A stretch of DNA of 64,000 nt from Ampelocalamus luodianensis (lineage: Eukaryota; Streptophyta; Magnoliopsida; Poales; Poaceae), in contig CM070639.1 of the NCBI GenBank assembly GCA_036346255.1, forward strand, positions 7,388,001 to 7,452,000, in the 5' to 3' direction. Under the pieces are notes generated by a model. The model saw only the letters and a list, made by a program, of their open reading frames with translations. It had not been told where the DNA came from and did no database searches. Shown here piece after piece: positions 43,541 through 55,345 of this stretch. How positions within the stretch are numbered: position 1 is the first letter of the stretch; every line of letters begins with the position of its first letter. The translations under genes and the position numbers were made by a program.

Positions 43541-45577
43541 TACTGTTTCTAGTGGAATTGACGTCGGCTAGATAGCGACCGAAGTTTCTGAACCTCTGCA
43601 CACAAGAACAAATAGGGATGCTTCTTTCCACATCACTAAGGCAACCTATTTATCTATAACTGCCGATAATGACAGAGAGTTTCTTTGTGGTTTTCTGTTG
43701 ATATATCATCCATGGTGATATTAATATTAACCTGTTCTAGTCCAAGGTGACGTTACAAATGTTTTGACTGAAAGGTGCTATGGAACTCTAGTAGGTTTCG
43801 ATGTCCAGAAGAAAAGTTTTATTCTTAACAAGTCGGAGTTTTTATTCACTTAAAAATTTAGGATATGGAATATGATCACTCTACAAATGAAGGTGAAAGA
43901 AAATAAATGATATTGGCCTTTTCTTTCTCTTTCTTTCCATGGAAATTAATGTAACAGAACTTTGGGTTCATATACGCGAGATACTTAAATTTATCGTCTG
44001 ACAAATTGGTGTACCATTGTCAGGTGGGAATTGAGACTTGTGTACTTCATTACACGCATTGAGCCAGTTATTGCCTCAATTTTTGAGATCAACAAAGAGA
44101 AGCTCCCTTTTTTCCCTTCCCATATGACTTGGTTTCGGATGATGCAGATTGCAGAACAAGTAGATAGAGGCCAGAGGAAGATTAGGTTCCATGCTATATT
44201 TTCTCGAACTGAATTAATGGCGCCTTTTGAGAAATCAAACTAAATTTATGAGGAGGCTGGTCCATTGATGTATGATCATAATTTCATCATGGAAACATGA
44301 ATACATGATGCCTGATGTAAGAATATTTGACAAGTTGAACATTTAGACCGAGTAAGACGAAAGCTCCAAGCAGCAACAACGTATTGACAAAATTCGAAGA
44401 GCATATAACTACATAAGAATGCTGGGATTGACACATATATGCTGCCATAATTCATGGCCTGGTCGCCATAGCAGATGTTGCTGTCATGAAGCAGAATTCA
44501 TAATGCAGCAGAATGACAGCAACAGTATCAACTTGTATGTGCTACTCAGAGCATGCAATGCTTGAGAAATTCAGAGCATGGAAGCACACAAATCTGGAGT
44601 TCCAACTCCATCTTGACAGCAAGATTGATGTTGGACCGATTAATACCATTTACCATTTCAGCTCAATGAGGGTGGAGCTTTCTGCTTTCCTTCAGAGATG
44701 GATCTTGGCGGCGGCCGGCCGCCGCGTCGGCACCGTGGGCGGCGAGGGTGCAGAAAGATTGCATCTCTTAAGAGGATGACAAACTATTTAGGGCCAGTTT
44801 GGCCTTAGTTAAGTTGCCTTACAAGTTGGTCAATTATTAGAATCATAGGCTACAGCTTAAATAGATGGTTTGTTTGATGTCAAGTTACTGCAAGCCTAAT
44901 AAGCCAATTCCCACTGGCTTTAGTTTCCATGTGAAAGGAGGCTTAACTCACCAAGTTCAGATATAAGTCAAATCAGGCAGTTAGTAGTTGTGACTAAAAA
45001 TCAGGCAGTTAGTAGTTGTGACTGAAAAGGAACAACCTATTTATGATCTCTAGGTGCAAAAGCAAAATACCATAGCAATCAGTTCATACTGCAGCCATCT
45101 CTGTTAGTAACATTTGGTAACTTACAACCATAACCATTGACCTGGCACGTAAGCTCACATGCACTAATCAAGCATTCTGAATTTCTGATCAACGTGTCTG
45201 TGTATATTACACCCAATTGCAATCAGACTGCAAGATATGTCAGATCAAATTAACCATCTCGTCTTTTCTAAAACTTGTTCAACTTCAACCTGACAATGAA
45301 ACAGTTCATCTCAGACAGAACTGCAATCCAGTAAACGTATCATACAGGAAGTGATTGTACTCTCTTGTTTTTCTCCAGCTGTACGCTAAGCAATTGCAAG
45401 GCTTCACTCTGAAGTGGAAGAATGATAAATTACTTTTAAAATTTGTTCCATCAAGTTCGGGAAAAAAGGCAAGTAGCCAAAACAGAAGTGAACATCATCT
45501 TCTACAGCAGACAATAGAGTTCCACCACCGTAAAACTGAATGAGATTTGATACATTGTTACACAGCCTAGGGCACCA
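43541..45577. other. Intergenic DNA without a supported gene
   Basis: AT-rich with short ORFs only. A GC-rich patch (GGCGGCGGCCGGCCGCCGCG, about 44708-44727) and a duplicated 20-25-bp phrase (CAGGCAGTTAGTAGTTGTGACT at 44972 and 45002) stand out. No domain, tRNA or clear transposon ends were found. The end is the PFD3 3' UTR region. Confidence 0.5.
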
Positions 45578-45669
45578 TCACCAACAAAGGGCACACACAC
45601 TATGATAGACTGAACTGCCAGAGGTGGCAAGAAATACAAAAAATGTCCCAATCTCATTGGCTGGTAGCA

Positions 45670-48600
45670 TCACATAGATGTTAAAGTTTCTTTCATAGCC
45701 TGTTTGCTTCTCCGTTGGTGCACATCCCAGTTGAATACCCGAGCAATTGTAACCTGAGGAAGTTAGCATTTCAAAACATTGATCGTGAGTTGTGACTCGT
45801 GAGTTATGCCCAACTATGCAAAATTTAAGATAAATAAAACTAGCCATAAATCATAATCATTATACCTGAGTGATGGTTTGTTGGTCCCGCAAGAACTGAA
45901 GATCAGCAACAAGGACTTCTAAACTGGCCTTGGCATTTTCCAAGTTCTTTTTCAAGAGGGTATTGGCCTGCAAAACTCCAGGAAATGAGGGGGCAAACTA
46001 AAATAGGAGTGGAAAATCAAGATGCTTGGTATGCCCAAAATAACCTCGTCGCAGGAGTATTCCAGCATCACATTTGCACCCAACCATAGGCACACCGAAT
46101 CGGTATCTTCAATTTTCGCACGTGAGTAGATTCCCTCAGATAATTCAAAATCAGCTAAGAGTGTCTGCATCAATTAATTGAAAGCTATGGACAGTTTACT
46201 TTCAGTAAGATGATTGATCTGCTTAGATAGAATTCCAACTAACATTCAGCATGTGAGCTTTAAAGAAGTTATGGAGAATCCAACTGTCCGATTATCCAAA
46301 AATGTACACTAAGTATGGATGTAGGCAAGTTTCAATAGTTCACACAGATGAAAGGATTTAATTTTCTTGAATCACAGTACACACTGTGGGCTGTGGGTAA
46401 AGTACATGGTTTGGTGACTAACATATAAAACCCATAGAGCATGCACATTAACATTTTCTGGTATGTACCCTTTCCGAGTGCTTCAATAAGAACACAATAA
46501 TGTCCTGGGTCCTGCTCTTTCGATGATCAAATAGGAAACACTTTATGAATATAAATTCTTATTCAGCATTTAGATATTCATACTCCACATATACCAGACA
46601 GTTGCTAGCCAATAATTGTCAACAGAAACACAAATGTTGGCAACTAGAAAAATCTTATAGAAATCATGGTTCCAGAAAGTAATCTAATGTACATTGGAAT
46701 TTCTAGATATATGCCGCTCCAAAGAGTGTCACTGACTGACTGACATGTGGCCCAGATGACCAACATGTCAGTGAGACAATGGAGCGGTAATTCCTGAAAC
46801 GCCACTCTTTGGAGTGGCAAATATCTGACATCTACATTTTGGGGAAAAAGAACACATGACAAACAGAATAATAACCTAGCGTCCTGAAAATAAGGTAGTG
46901 TAACAAAAAAATAAGGTAGCGGCCAACTGTTAACAAAACATCATTAGAAAATTCACAATATATCACTGAATAACTACACAATTCACAATATACCACTCAT
47001 TGTGAAGCTGACATGTGGGCTTAGCGCCCATATGTCAGTAAGACATCAGTGACATATTGTGAAGATCCGAATTTATTCAGTGACATATAACGAATTGCCC
47101 TTTATTTATTTATGGGTACGTTGTGTCCAACCTTCCACAAGAAAGCTTCGTCGTGATATTAAATGCAAAAATTAGGACAAAATCGTACCTTTTAGAACAT
47201 TAAGTTGAATTAAAAAAGCAGACATCCTATGCACAGAAATAAAAACAAGATTGAAAAGTGAAATTTAGTAAATTATACGAACCTCACCCAAAGCCTTTTT
47301 AGCTTGTAAGGTCACAACAATATCCAAGCACTTCTCTATATCAGGAATTTTTGCCTGTAGTAAAGAATAGAAGGCCAAAAAGTTACACATGCCAACGCTA
47401 GCACCTCATATACAACTGCTAACAATGAACCAGAAGTTCATTCCACAAACAATACTTTAGTTTTTTATACTAATTCAAAAGCATTATCTATACTAATAAC
47501 TAGGGAACAACTGTGATGTGGAACACCCACAATTGCATTTCTATTTAGACATTAAGAACTTCAGCGAGATATGATCAAAGGTTTAAGAACATCTCCTAAG
47601 AATTAGATGCGATGCCTAATCAAATTTCCACACATAAGATCAATGATATTGCTAAGCAATACTAGATTTACTAATCATGAGATGTAAGTCGTACTTCATA
47701 TTATCTTGACTCCATAAATCTAAGCAAAAAGTATGAGCACCTGAAGATCTCTTTGTTGTGCTAGAAGTTTCATCTCCACTATTTTGTACTGCTGTAGCCT
47801 AAACAAAACAAGTAAAGATGGGTTACATTTCTCCTCTAAATAAAGCGCAAGCAAATAAGAACTAAAAAGTGAAAATGAATACATTCACAGACAAATAAGA
47901 TTTTACCAGAATCTGCTGGATATTTTTAAACAAACAAATTATAATGAATCGTTGCCAGCTACCACTGTTCTGTTTACCCCCTAACATTACCCCAACGGAT
48001 TCGCTAGTTTCCACGAAAAACATCCCAATTTTCTTGTACTCAGCTAAATATAAAGGTGAAGTGAAGAGAGTAAGTTTGGTATAGCTACTCACTAACTAAA
48101 ATGAAATAGATTAACTGAACACCAAGAATACATGAGATAGTATAGTACACACCAAAAGGGAACAATACAAACAGAGTGTAAGTCTAGAATGGCAAGTTTA
48201 AATATCATGGATAGAACAGATCTCAAAAGAAAAATGGATGGAAGAGTGAATTTATTTGCAGGGAAAAAAAGAGGTAAACGGAGTAATCACTAGGGGGGCA
48301 CATCTATTGTGAACCATCAATTCAGTGCAGACATGCAAGCTCTCACCACGAGCCGCTCAATAAACATAGGAATGAACTGTGTCCCATGACTGAATAGACA
48401 ATAACCTTCCCTCGCATTGGCTGGACAGTTCATGGCAGAGTTTGCATGTTTGCACTGAAATACTGAATTAGGGGTTTGCACTTAGTATTTCCACTAATAA
48501 CTAATGAGTTAGCATGTCCATGTAACCTTGTATATCTAAGCACCGCAGAAATCGGTTCCACACCATCTTCCAACCCAATGGCTGTAATAGATACCCAGTG

Positions 48601-49144
48601 GTAACTGATAACATCCAACACTGGACTGGGTGGAACTGGCAGAAATAGGATGGGCAGCCGGTAACTTGGACAGATGCCACGAACTAACCAAACAACCATG
48701 ACGCAAAGAAAGGAATTACCACCCCTCCAGTCTCTCTCCACAAGGATGAGGCAATCGAGATTGGAGCTTGCAGAGATCCAATCCAAGCAAAGGAGCCACA
48801 CATAAGCCCAGCACCAGCTCCAAAACCCTGAGCTGATATGTCAACCAAACAAATGCCGGAAACAACACCGACCCTATAAGGATCTAACCAAAGGATCTAA
48901 CGTCTTGAGGAACCAAGGAAGCCGATGACCTCCAGAGTCTAGAAGAACGCAAAACCACTCACGGCCCAGGCGATTCCTGGATCAAGCGCACGCCGATGCC
49001 CACCCAGCTCGCCAATTCACCAGACAGGTGGGGGGCACCACGCGAGAAGCAATCAAAGGATCCGCCTTTCCAGCAGCAACACCACCGTCCCGGAACACCG
49101 CGAGAACCCCAAAAGCAGGCAGGTGCTTCAGCTTCGGGCGGGAG

Positions 49145-49197
<53 letters not shown>

Positions 49198-49426
49198 CAG
49201 AGACAGAGACAGAGAGAAGGGCGGGGGCAGGGCAGGGCAGGGCAGGGGAGAGCAGCTACCTTTCTTGGAGGAAGGCGAGGGCGGAGTTAACGTCGAGCCC
49301 GGCCTGGCGGAGGTAGGTCTCGACGTCCTCTACGAACGCCGCCGCCGGGATGCCCCGCCGCTCCGCCACTCCCTGCGGAGTCGTTGCCGCCGCCGTCGCC
49401 GAGGAGGAGGAGGTGGCCGCCGCCAT
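45670..49426 (-). CDS. PFD3: Prefoldin subunit 3 (VBP1 family, 6 exons)
   Basis: Exons 49426-49260, 47798-47741, 47354-47283, 46164-46045, 45967-45866 and 45753-45670 join in frame to 200 residues, the normal length. Key segments are ERRGIPAAAFVEDVETYLRQ, LQQYKIVEMKLLAQQRDLQ, AKIPDIEKCLDIVVTLQAKK, LLADFELSEGIYSRAKIEDT, LWLGANVMLEYSCDEA and LRDQQTITQVTIARVFNWDV. Both long helices with the beta-hairpin region between them, as in alpha-class prefoldins, are present. Prefoldin is a cytosolic jellyfish-shaped hexamer that hands nascent actin and tubulin to the CCT chaperonin. The Ala/Thr/Ser-rich first 18 residues are a disordered extension. The start is the only ATG in frame before the conserved region that is not inside a hydrophobic upstream ORF. 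Confidence 0.93.
46713..46818. repeat. Small inverted-repeat element in PFD3 intron 3
   Basis: GCCGCTCCAAAGAGTG at 46713-46728 is inverted at 46803-46818 (CACTCTTTGGAGTGGC). A second nested pair, GACATGT...ACATGTCAGTGA, lies inside. It looks like a short MITE; I could not fix a target duplication. Confidence 0.55.
46950..47096. mobile_element. MITE-like element in PFD3 intron 3
   Basis: AATTCACAATATATCACTGAATA at the left is matched by the inverse of ATTCAGTGACATATAACGAATT at the right. A central stem GCTGACATGTGGGC / GCCCATATGTCAG makes it a long hairpin. Confidence 0.55.
49148..49217. repeat. Compound (AC)n(AG)n microsatellite in PFD3 intron 1
   Basis: ACACACAC runs into about 17 AG repeats and then AGAGAC hexamers. 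It lies some 50 bp inside the donor site of PFD3 intron 1, and chance ORFs across it are artefacts of the repeat. Confidence 0.9.
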
Positions 49427-50710
49427 GAGAGAGAGAGAGAGGAGGAGAGAAGGCCCAACCACCCAACTGAAGAGGAGGACGAGTGCCAAAGCCAGGCCCA
49501 AATAGGAAGAGGCTAATGGTGTCTCTGTCAGGTGGGGTCCGTCTTATTCGTCACCACGTTTAGGGCTTTCGGCCCAGACCATTGGGCCTGGTACGACGCG
49601 ACGCGACGCGACGCGCCATAGCATGATAGCATTGCCGTTAGGGCTTTCGGCCCAGACCATTGCCATAGCATGATAAGCATTGCCTGACCCTAAATTTGGT
49701 AGGCTAAACACGGGATAGTGCTTCGGACTTCAGAGCTCAGGCCCCGTAATTGGAATCCAGATCTTTGCATTACCGTCGAGATTCACTGTGTGAACAGTCT
49801 TTCGTGAGAGGCAAACTGCAGCTTGCATCTAGACCTTCGATTTTCTTCGATTTTCGATTAGACAGTAAAGATTGCTGCTATACCACTGTTGATCCCAATC
49901 CCCGTAATTGCTAGTCGTAACTGAATTTCACAATCCCGATGTAACACAATAATCCTAGTTTGGTAGACACTACATTTCCTTCAAAACTCATATGTGATCT
50001 CATACTGTATACGTCCTAAATTAAATTAAATTCCAGGACAGAATTGTGTCATGCTCAATCATCCAACCATCTACTAGTACTAGCAGCAACTCATGCACAA
50101 TCGGTAATGGCCACTGATGCTGTGGTGCATGCAATGGTTGACATGTAATTTTAACCCTCTGTCGATGATATACTCCAATTTCAAGAGATGATAGTACCTG
50201 ATCATTCATCTCTCTTCTGCAAACCAAAACAAACAAAAAAAGAATTCTGAAGTTCTCACAATTAACACACAAATGTAAAAGCTTCACAATTCAAGCATCT
50301 ACACATGCATATCAATTGTAGTCTTGTAGATTAACAGGAAGGAATTTAGCCAAAACAACAGCGGTCAGTCATGCATATCGCTTAGCAGTAGATAACAACA
50401 ATGTACCATTCATGCATGAGAAATCCTTCCTCTTGATTTACTTCAGAGTAGCACATCAAAAGCCTTCGGCTTGATCACAGTGAAGTGTGTACTGTGTAGA
50501 GTAATATCATAAGAGCGTGCATAGCGTGTACACATCTCCTGGTCTCCCTAGCAAAACTGGTTTTCAGAAAGACCTTTTTTAGCTTTGGTGCATAGGCGGC
50601 ACACAAGCGGTTCATGGAGACTGCAGTGTGTGTGTTGTATGGTATGCTAAACCCTACTTTGCAAAAGCAGACATCCTCATCTACATTATGGAGTTTCAAA
50701 CAGCCTCAGT
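49427..50710. other. Intergenic spacer between PFD3 and the next minus-strand gene
   Basis: Near PFD3 there are several TGGGCY/RGCCCA motifs (about 49451, 49492, 49570, 49583), so the PFD3 promoter also looks site II-rich. A 23-bp phrase AGGGCTTTCGGCCCAGACCA occurs at 49562 and again at 49639, with a CGACG pentamer array between them. From 49750 on I see only AT-rich DNA and the 3' side of the next gene. Confidence 0.5.
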
Positions 50711-50713
50711 CAG

Positions 50714-50932
50714 CCAGTCCACAGGTCAAGCCTTAAAGAGCCGAGGCGGAACAGCTCTTCACCCCCACAAGTAGCTGCACCGACCACCTTCAAATCATGG
50801 CACCTCATGATGGAGCACCTATCGGGCCGGTCCACAGGTCAAACCTTGCAGAGCTGAGGCGGAACAGCTCTTCACCTCCATAAGAAGCTGCACCGACCAC
50901 CTTAGAATCATGGCGCCTGATGATGGAGCAGC
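50714..50932. repeat. 113-bp tandem duplication at the 3' end of the beta-barrel gene
   Basis: Segment 50714-50819 repeats 50827-50932 at an offset of exactly 113 bp, about 88-90% alike by eye. In gene orientation the first copy encodes the last about 35 residues. The second starts at the stop codon and is out of frame, since 113 is not a multiple of three. Confidence 0.85.
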
Positions 50933-52956
50933 CATTGGGTCCGAAATTGAGGATGAAACCACTATCAGTGAGCTGGCTAATTGAGATAATGTTCTTGTCA
51001 AGCCCAGGGACGTATGAGATGTCAGGGATGGAGAATAATTTTTGGTTCCTCAGAGATCCTTTGCCGCACACTTGCAGTATTGCCCCGGTGTGCGTCCTCA
51101 CAGCACGGCTTGGGCGCATGGGCCTGTAGTTGGAGAGTAACTCCAGATTGCCAGTCATGTGCTCCTGAGCGCTCGATACAAGGTACCAGGCAGCTTCACT
51201 GACATAACCGCAAAAACAGGCTAACGCTCATGTCGCTATTGTTTGAGTGACAGATAATATTTATGAAGACAAAACAATATGGACAACTACAGTACTACTT
51301 GGGCATTAACCTACTTGCAACATCAATAGAACAATGACTTCTCCATTTAGGAACAGTGAATATCAAAGTCAGAAAGAAAAGAGAGATCCAAAACAATACA
51401 TCAAGCAATGGTGTCATAGTATGAAAACTTGTACTGTGGAGAGATCATGAATTCCCAGTCAGCAGACATCTCTTACCTAGTAGTGCTGTTGATGAAGTCC
51501 AGTTCAAAATAATTCATTGGCCCTAGATGAGCCAGGCCAGCCACAGTTCTATCAAAACGCATAATGGTCCAAACATGTGAGGAACAATCAACATGCAGAC
51601 CTTGCGCATTGAGCTGGCTAGTCGAGACAACGTTGAAGAAGCCAGGAATGTACCACACATCGTCAAGAATTATCCCATTGTAGTTCACAGACCCACGAGC
51701 CAATGCTTGCTGAGGTTGTCCATGATTGAAGCCCCGAACCCAACGATCAGATACTGGTGACAGATTGTTAAGTAGGTCCAGATTTCCCGAGATGTGATGA
51801 CACGCGCCGCTGGAAACATACCATTTAACCTCATCTCTAGTAGTAGTATTGGTTGTTGCGCGGACACGTCTGGGATCAAGCGCAACAGACAAGGCAGCCC
51901 TGTTCTTTTCCCTGAAAAAAATACCGTGTTAGTGCAAGGAAAACAACAGGAATGAGAGTACACAATAAGCTTCCAGGAATGGATAAGTGGCATTGGCTTG
52001 CAGAAGAAATGCTTAAACAGAACAGTTTTTACTAGAGCTACATAAAGAACTTTTCGATAACATCTTACGGAAAACAGAACCGCCTCTTCATTGTTTATAC
52101 ATGATGACATATCTTACAAATTTTGGAAAAGCAAATAATGGCTTGAGCAACTTTTCACATCAACATCTTTCAGTTGGGCGTGGGAGCTATCAAGCACAGT
52201 CTAAAACATACTTGTAATGATGTACTCATGCTCAAGTTCAACTGCTACACACTTTAATAGGAAATAGCCACTAGATGAATGAGCATTTTATCAAACCGAA
52301 CCATAACAAGTTACCCCTATCACATGAACACATAATTTTACGTCAAAAACATGAACACATAAGAACCTTAGAACAACAGCAAACGAACAGACCGGCATCC
52401 AAAGCGACCACAAACCAGGGGAAAGAAAAGCAGCAGCACACATCCATCATGAGCCATTATAAATTGCCTTGATTAATGATTATCCTCTATCCACCACAAG
52501 GCCCACAACCGCGACAAGAAAGCGGCATGAGCACAACAATTTCAACCACCCAACTCCGCCGTGCGTACACAGAAACGTCCGTGCCCGTCGCCATGCACTA
52601 ATCTGCAGCCCAACAACAAGAAACCCGCCGCTCGAAACCCCCAAGGCCGTTCTGCTAACTAATCCTTCCAGGTTTCCACAACGCAACGGCAAGCTCTTGG
52701 ACGGCCTAACATAACAGGAAGAAAAGCAAGGGACAGCAAGCGCGGCGGCTAGGGAAGCGGCGGCGGCGGCGGCGGCATTTCGTCGAACGGGTGGCGCGCG
52801 GGGGCAGGGTCAGCAGTTGTACCTTGTGGCGCGGATGATGTCGGGGTTCTCGGCGCTGGGGTTCACCTCCGGCAGGTTCAGCGGCCTGGGCACCACCGTC
52901 GCCCCATCCAGAGCCGGCATCGTGAACCGCGGCGTCTCCGGCGCCGGCGTCTCCAT
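50805..52956 (-). CDS. Tandem copia-Pol beta-barrel (retropepsin-like) protein, likely domesticated
   Basis: Exons 52956-52823, 51911-51477 and 51198-50805 join in frame with GT-AG introns to 320 residues. Residues 1-60 are proline-rich and unlike retroelement proteins (METPAPETPRFTMPALDGA, NLPEVNPSAENPDII). Exon 2 carries one copia Pol beta-barrel domain (about 75-185: WYVSSGACHHISGNLDLLNN, ILDDVWYIPGFFNVVSTSQL). Exon 3 carries a second (about 194-310: WYLVSSAQEHMTGNLELLSN, SIPDISYVPGLDKNIISISQ). In active copia proteases the first motif is DSGAS/T; here it is SSGAC and SSAQE, so neither domain can be an active aspartic protease. There is no integrase, reverse transcriptase or LTR around it. 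Intact frame, introns and a novel N-terminus argue for a host gene. A retrogene relic is the alternative. Function is unknown. Confidence 0.75.
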
Positions 52957-53419
52957 TTGCGCCGCGAGGAGCGAGGGTTGTTGGAGAGCAGCAAGAAGCG
53001 TTTAATCTGTCGCAGAAGCAAGGGAAAAAAAACCACTACACGTTGGCGAATGGCAACTGGCAAGTTCGCGAGGAGACTTTTCTCCTAGCAGCGCTCCCTG
53101 ACCAGCGGGGCCTCCTCGAGATTCTGGTCGTGGGGCCGGGCAGTCAGGGACACTTTCGTTTATTACATTATTATAGTATTTTCCATACTCATATTAATAG
53201 GAAATGACATAAAAAAAACTCGGCTCTGATTGTAATTTGTGAATCGTCCCCGTTTAAAACGTGGGAATTCTTAAACAATTTTCTATAGAATTCATGTATT
53301 CCAAGAGACCGTGGCCCAAATTGTGGTAGTTTGTGGGGGTATGTATCACCATATGGTCTTAGTTATGGGTTCAATCTCATATTGGATGTTTAAAGCGAAA
53401 TATTAGCATATTCTAACAC
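52957..53419. other. Upstream region of the beta-barrel gene
   Basis: GC-rich 5' sequence to about 53150, then AT-rich DNA with no ORF of note up to the truncated end of the LINE. Confidence 0.45.
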
Positions 53420-54729
53420 CGGCGCTCGTTTGGAGTGGCCCTTTGAGGGAAAGTCCAATGCCTCCCAGCTTAGGTCAAGAGTTCTGGTGTTCGGTGAGGA
53501 CAACAAGTCCTGAAAATATTGTTATAAGGATTCTTGTTTCTCCTCATGCGATATAGCCCAACCCTAACCATTTTGCAGCCTCTGAATGTGGTTTTTGCAT
53601 CCCTTGGAATTAACTTTTAAGTGAAAGAACTTTGTGTTGGCGTCGCCCTCTTTCAGGATCGTGACGCGGGAGTTCTGTCTTTTCCTAGAACGCTCGATCA
53701 CTAACAGTGCCATCACTATTTTCTTTAGCCTGACTCTGAGACCCTGCTGTTGCGGCGATAGTTGCCTATTCTTCTGGGCTTTGTCTAGCCGTAGAATAAC
53801 TCCCATGGCCATATGGATTTGCAACTTTACTTGTGAGAAGAGCTTTTTGCTCCAAGGCCTAAGTTTCGTTGCCATTGTGGCCAATTTGTTGTTGAGGCGA
53901 TGGAGAGGCTTCGTGTGTTAGTTGTTGGCTTGCCAGGTGTTTAGGACCACATCCTTGAAGACCGGTATCTTAACCCAAAAATTTTCGAAGCGAAGCTTGT
54001 AGGCCTTCTCGGCCCGCTGCTATTTGAAAGTAGAAGAGGACAGTGGTCTAAAAGCGATGTGGGTAGAGCGTGCAAAACATGGTTTTCGAAGTGGATGTCA
54101 CATGCCTCGTTGCAGAAGACCCTATCCAACTTGATAAGCATCGGATCTTCTCGCTCCTTGATCCACGTGTATTTTCTATTTTGAAGGTGAATCTCTTTGA
54201 GTTCGCAGTCATTTAGAGTGTTTCGTAATTGCCCCATCCGTGCGTGGTTGAGGTTGGTGTTGTTTTTGTCACACGCCCTATAGATTAGGTTGAAATCGCC
54301 TAGGACTAGCCATCTGCTATCCGTTGGTAGTTTAAGAGACTTGGGTTCTTCTAGGAAGGCCGGTTTATCCCTGACGCGATATGGGCCATGAACTGACGTG
54401 AGGCGGCAGACAATGCTGCATTCTTTTATTGTGATCATCGTCGACAAGTTGTTCACCTCGAGTCGAACGACTTCGACACCAATGAAGTCATCATTCCATA
54501 GGAGCAGGATGTCATCCCATGTGCCAGTGGATAGTTTTTGCGCGAAACTGTGAAGTTTGTACCCTCCTAGATAATAGGAAAGCGCTTGATCAACGTTGTC
54601 AAGCTTGGTTTCCTATAGACAAGCGAGATGGCAGGTTGTGGAAGTTAGTCTCATGAACCATTGTTCTTCTAGCCGGTGTGTTCAGGCCTCTAACTTTCCA
54701 GCAGATAACATTGAAAATGGGTCTGGTCA
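53420..54729 (-). pseudogene. LINE ORF2, endonuclease part only
   Basis: ATG 54729 begins MTRPIFNVICWKVRGLNTPA. An apurinic-type endonuclease (EEP) follows with a Glu motif (ETKLDN), HGPY, LVLGDFNLI (Asp/Asn pair), LDRVFCN and LLDHCPLLL (usual SDHxP, Ser replaced by Leu). The linker reads FHLKVNSKGCKNHIQRLQNG, a stop, then WAISHEEKQ and FQDLLSSPNTRTLDLSWEAL. Homology ends near 53420, before the reverse transcriptase. Several stops and shifts lie between 54460 and 54700. Confidence 0.8.
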
Positions 54730-55345
54730 TTGTTGGTTGGAACTATTGTCCCCCCATTGGGGGGTTTGAAGGCGGAGGTCGGCACGATGTTGTCAGTCTT
54801 GGGCCTACTAGTTTGTGTGTCGTGACTCAAATGTTGTAGTGTAACAGTGCGTGAATGAGGTATCCAAGTGGCGACTGGGCAGGCGGGAGTGCAGGAGGAG
54901 TGCCGAGTGGAGCAACGCAATGTCAAGATAGACAAATAAGCTAGGAACGATGTTCTGGACGGTTCTTCCACAACCGACAGTTGACGTAGAACATAAACCA
55001 AAAGAGAGAGGGACGACATTTGAGAAAAAGCGAAATGTTCTTGGGAATGTGTGATCATGGAGGTGGTGGTCGTCGTCTTCATTGTCATGACGCTCGATTT
55101 GGCTAGGCAGCCGCAACTATGGCAACCGCTCTGGTTGGGTTAGTAATAGTACGTGGAAACATTGCCACCTCCAAGGAGAGCGGCCTGTCCTACCCTTCTA
55201 GGTCCAGCATGTCGTGTCTGCCATGGTCGATAAGGGTGTCGTCGACTTGTGCTGCGAGGTTACAATCGATCTTGAACAGGCACGAGAGAGCCGTGATGGT
55301 CTCTTGGGACAGGGGCCCATCAAACATCCAAAGGTAGTCCGCAAG

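Noticed and set aside
44031..44243. 70-codon ORF upstream of PFD3
   Set aside because: Isolated in AT-rich DNA, no recognisable motif, and no splice-compatible partners found.
49028..49516. Plus-strand ORF rich in Arg-Glu repeats
   Set aside because: It comes from the AG microsatellite and the antisense of PFD3 exon 1.
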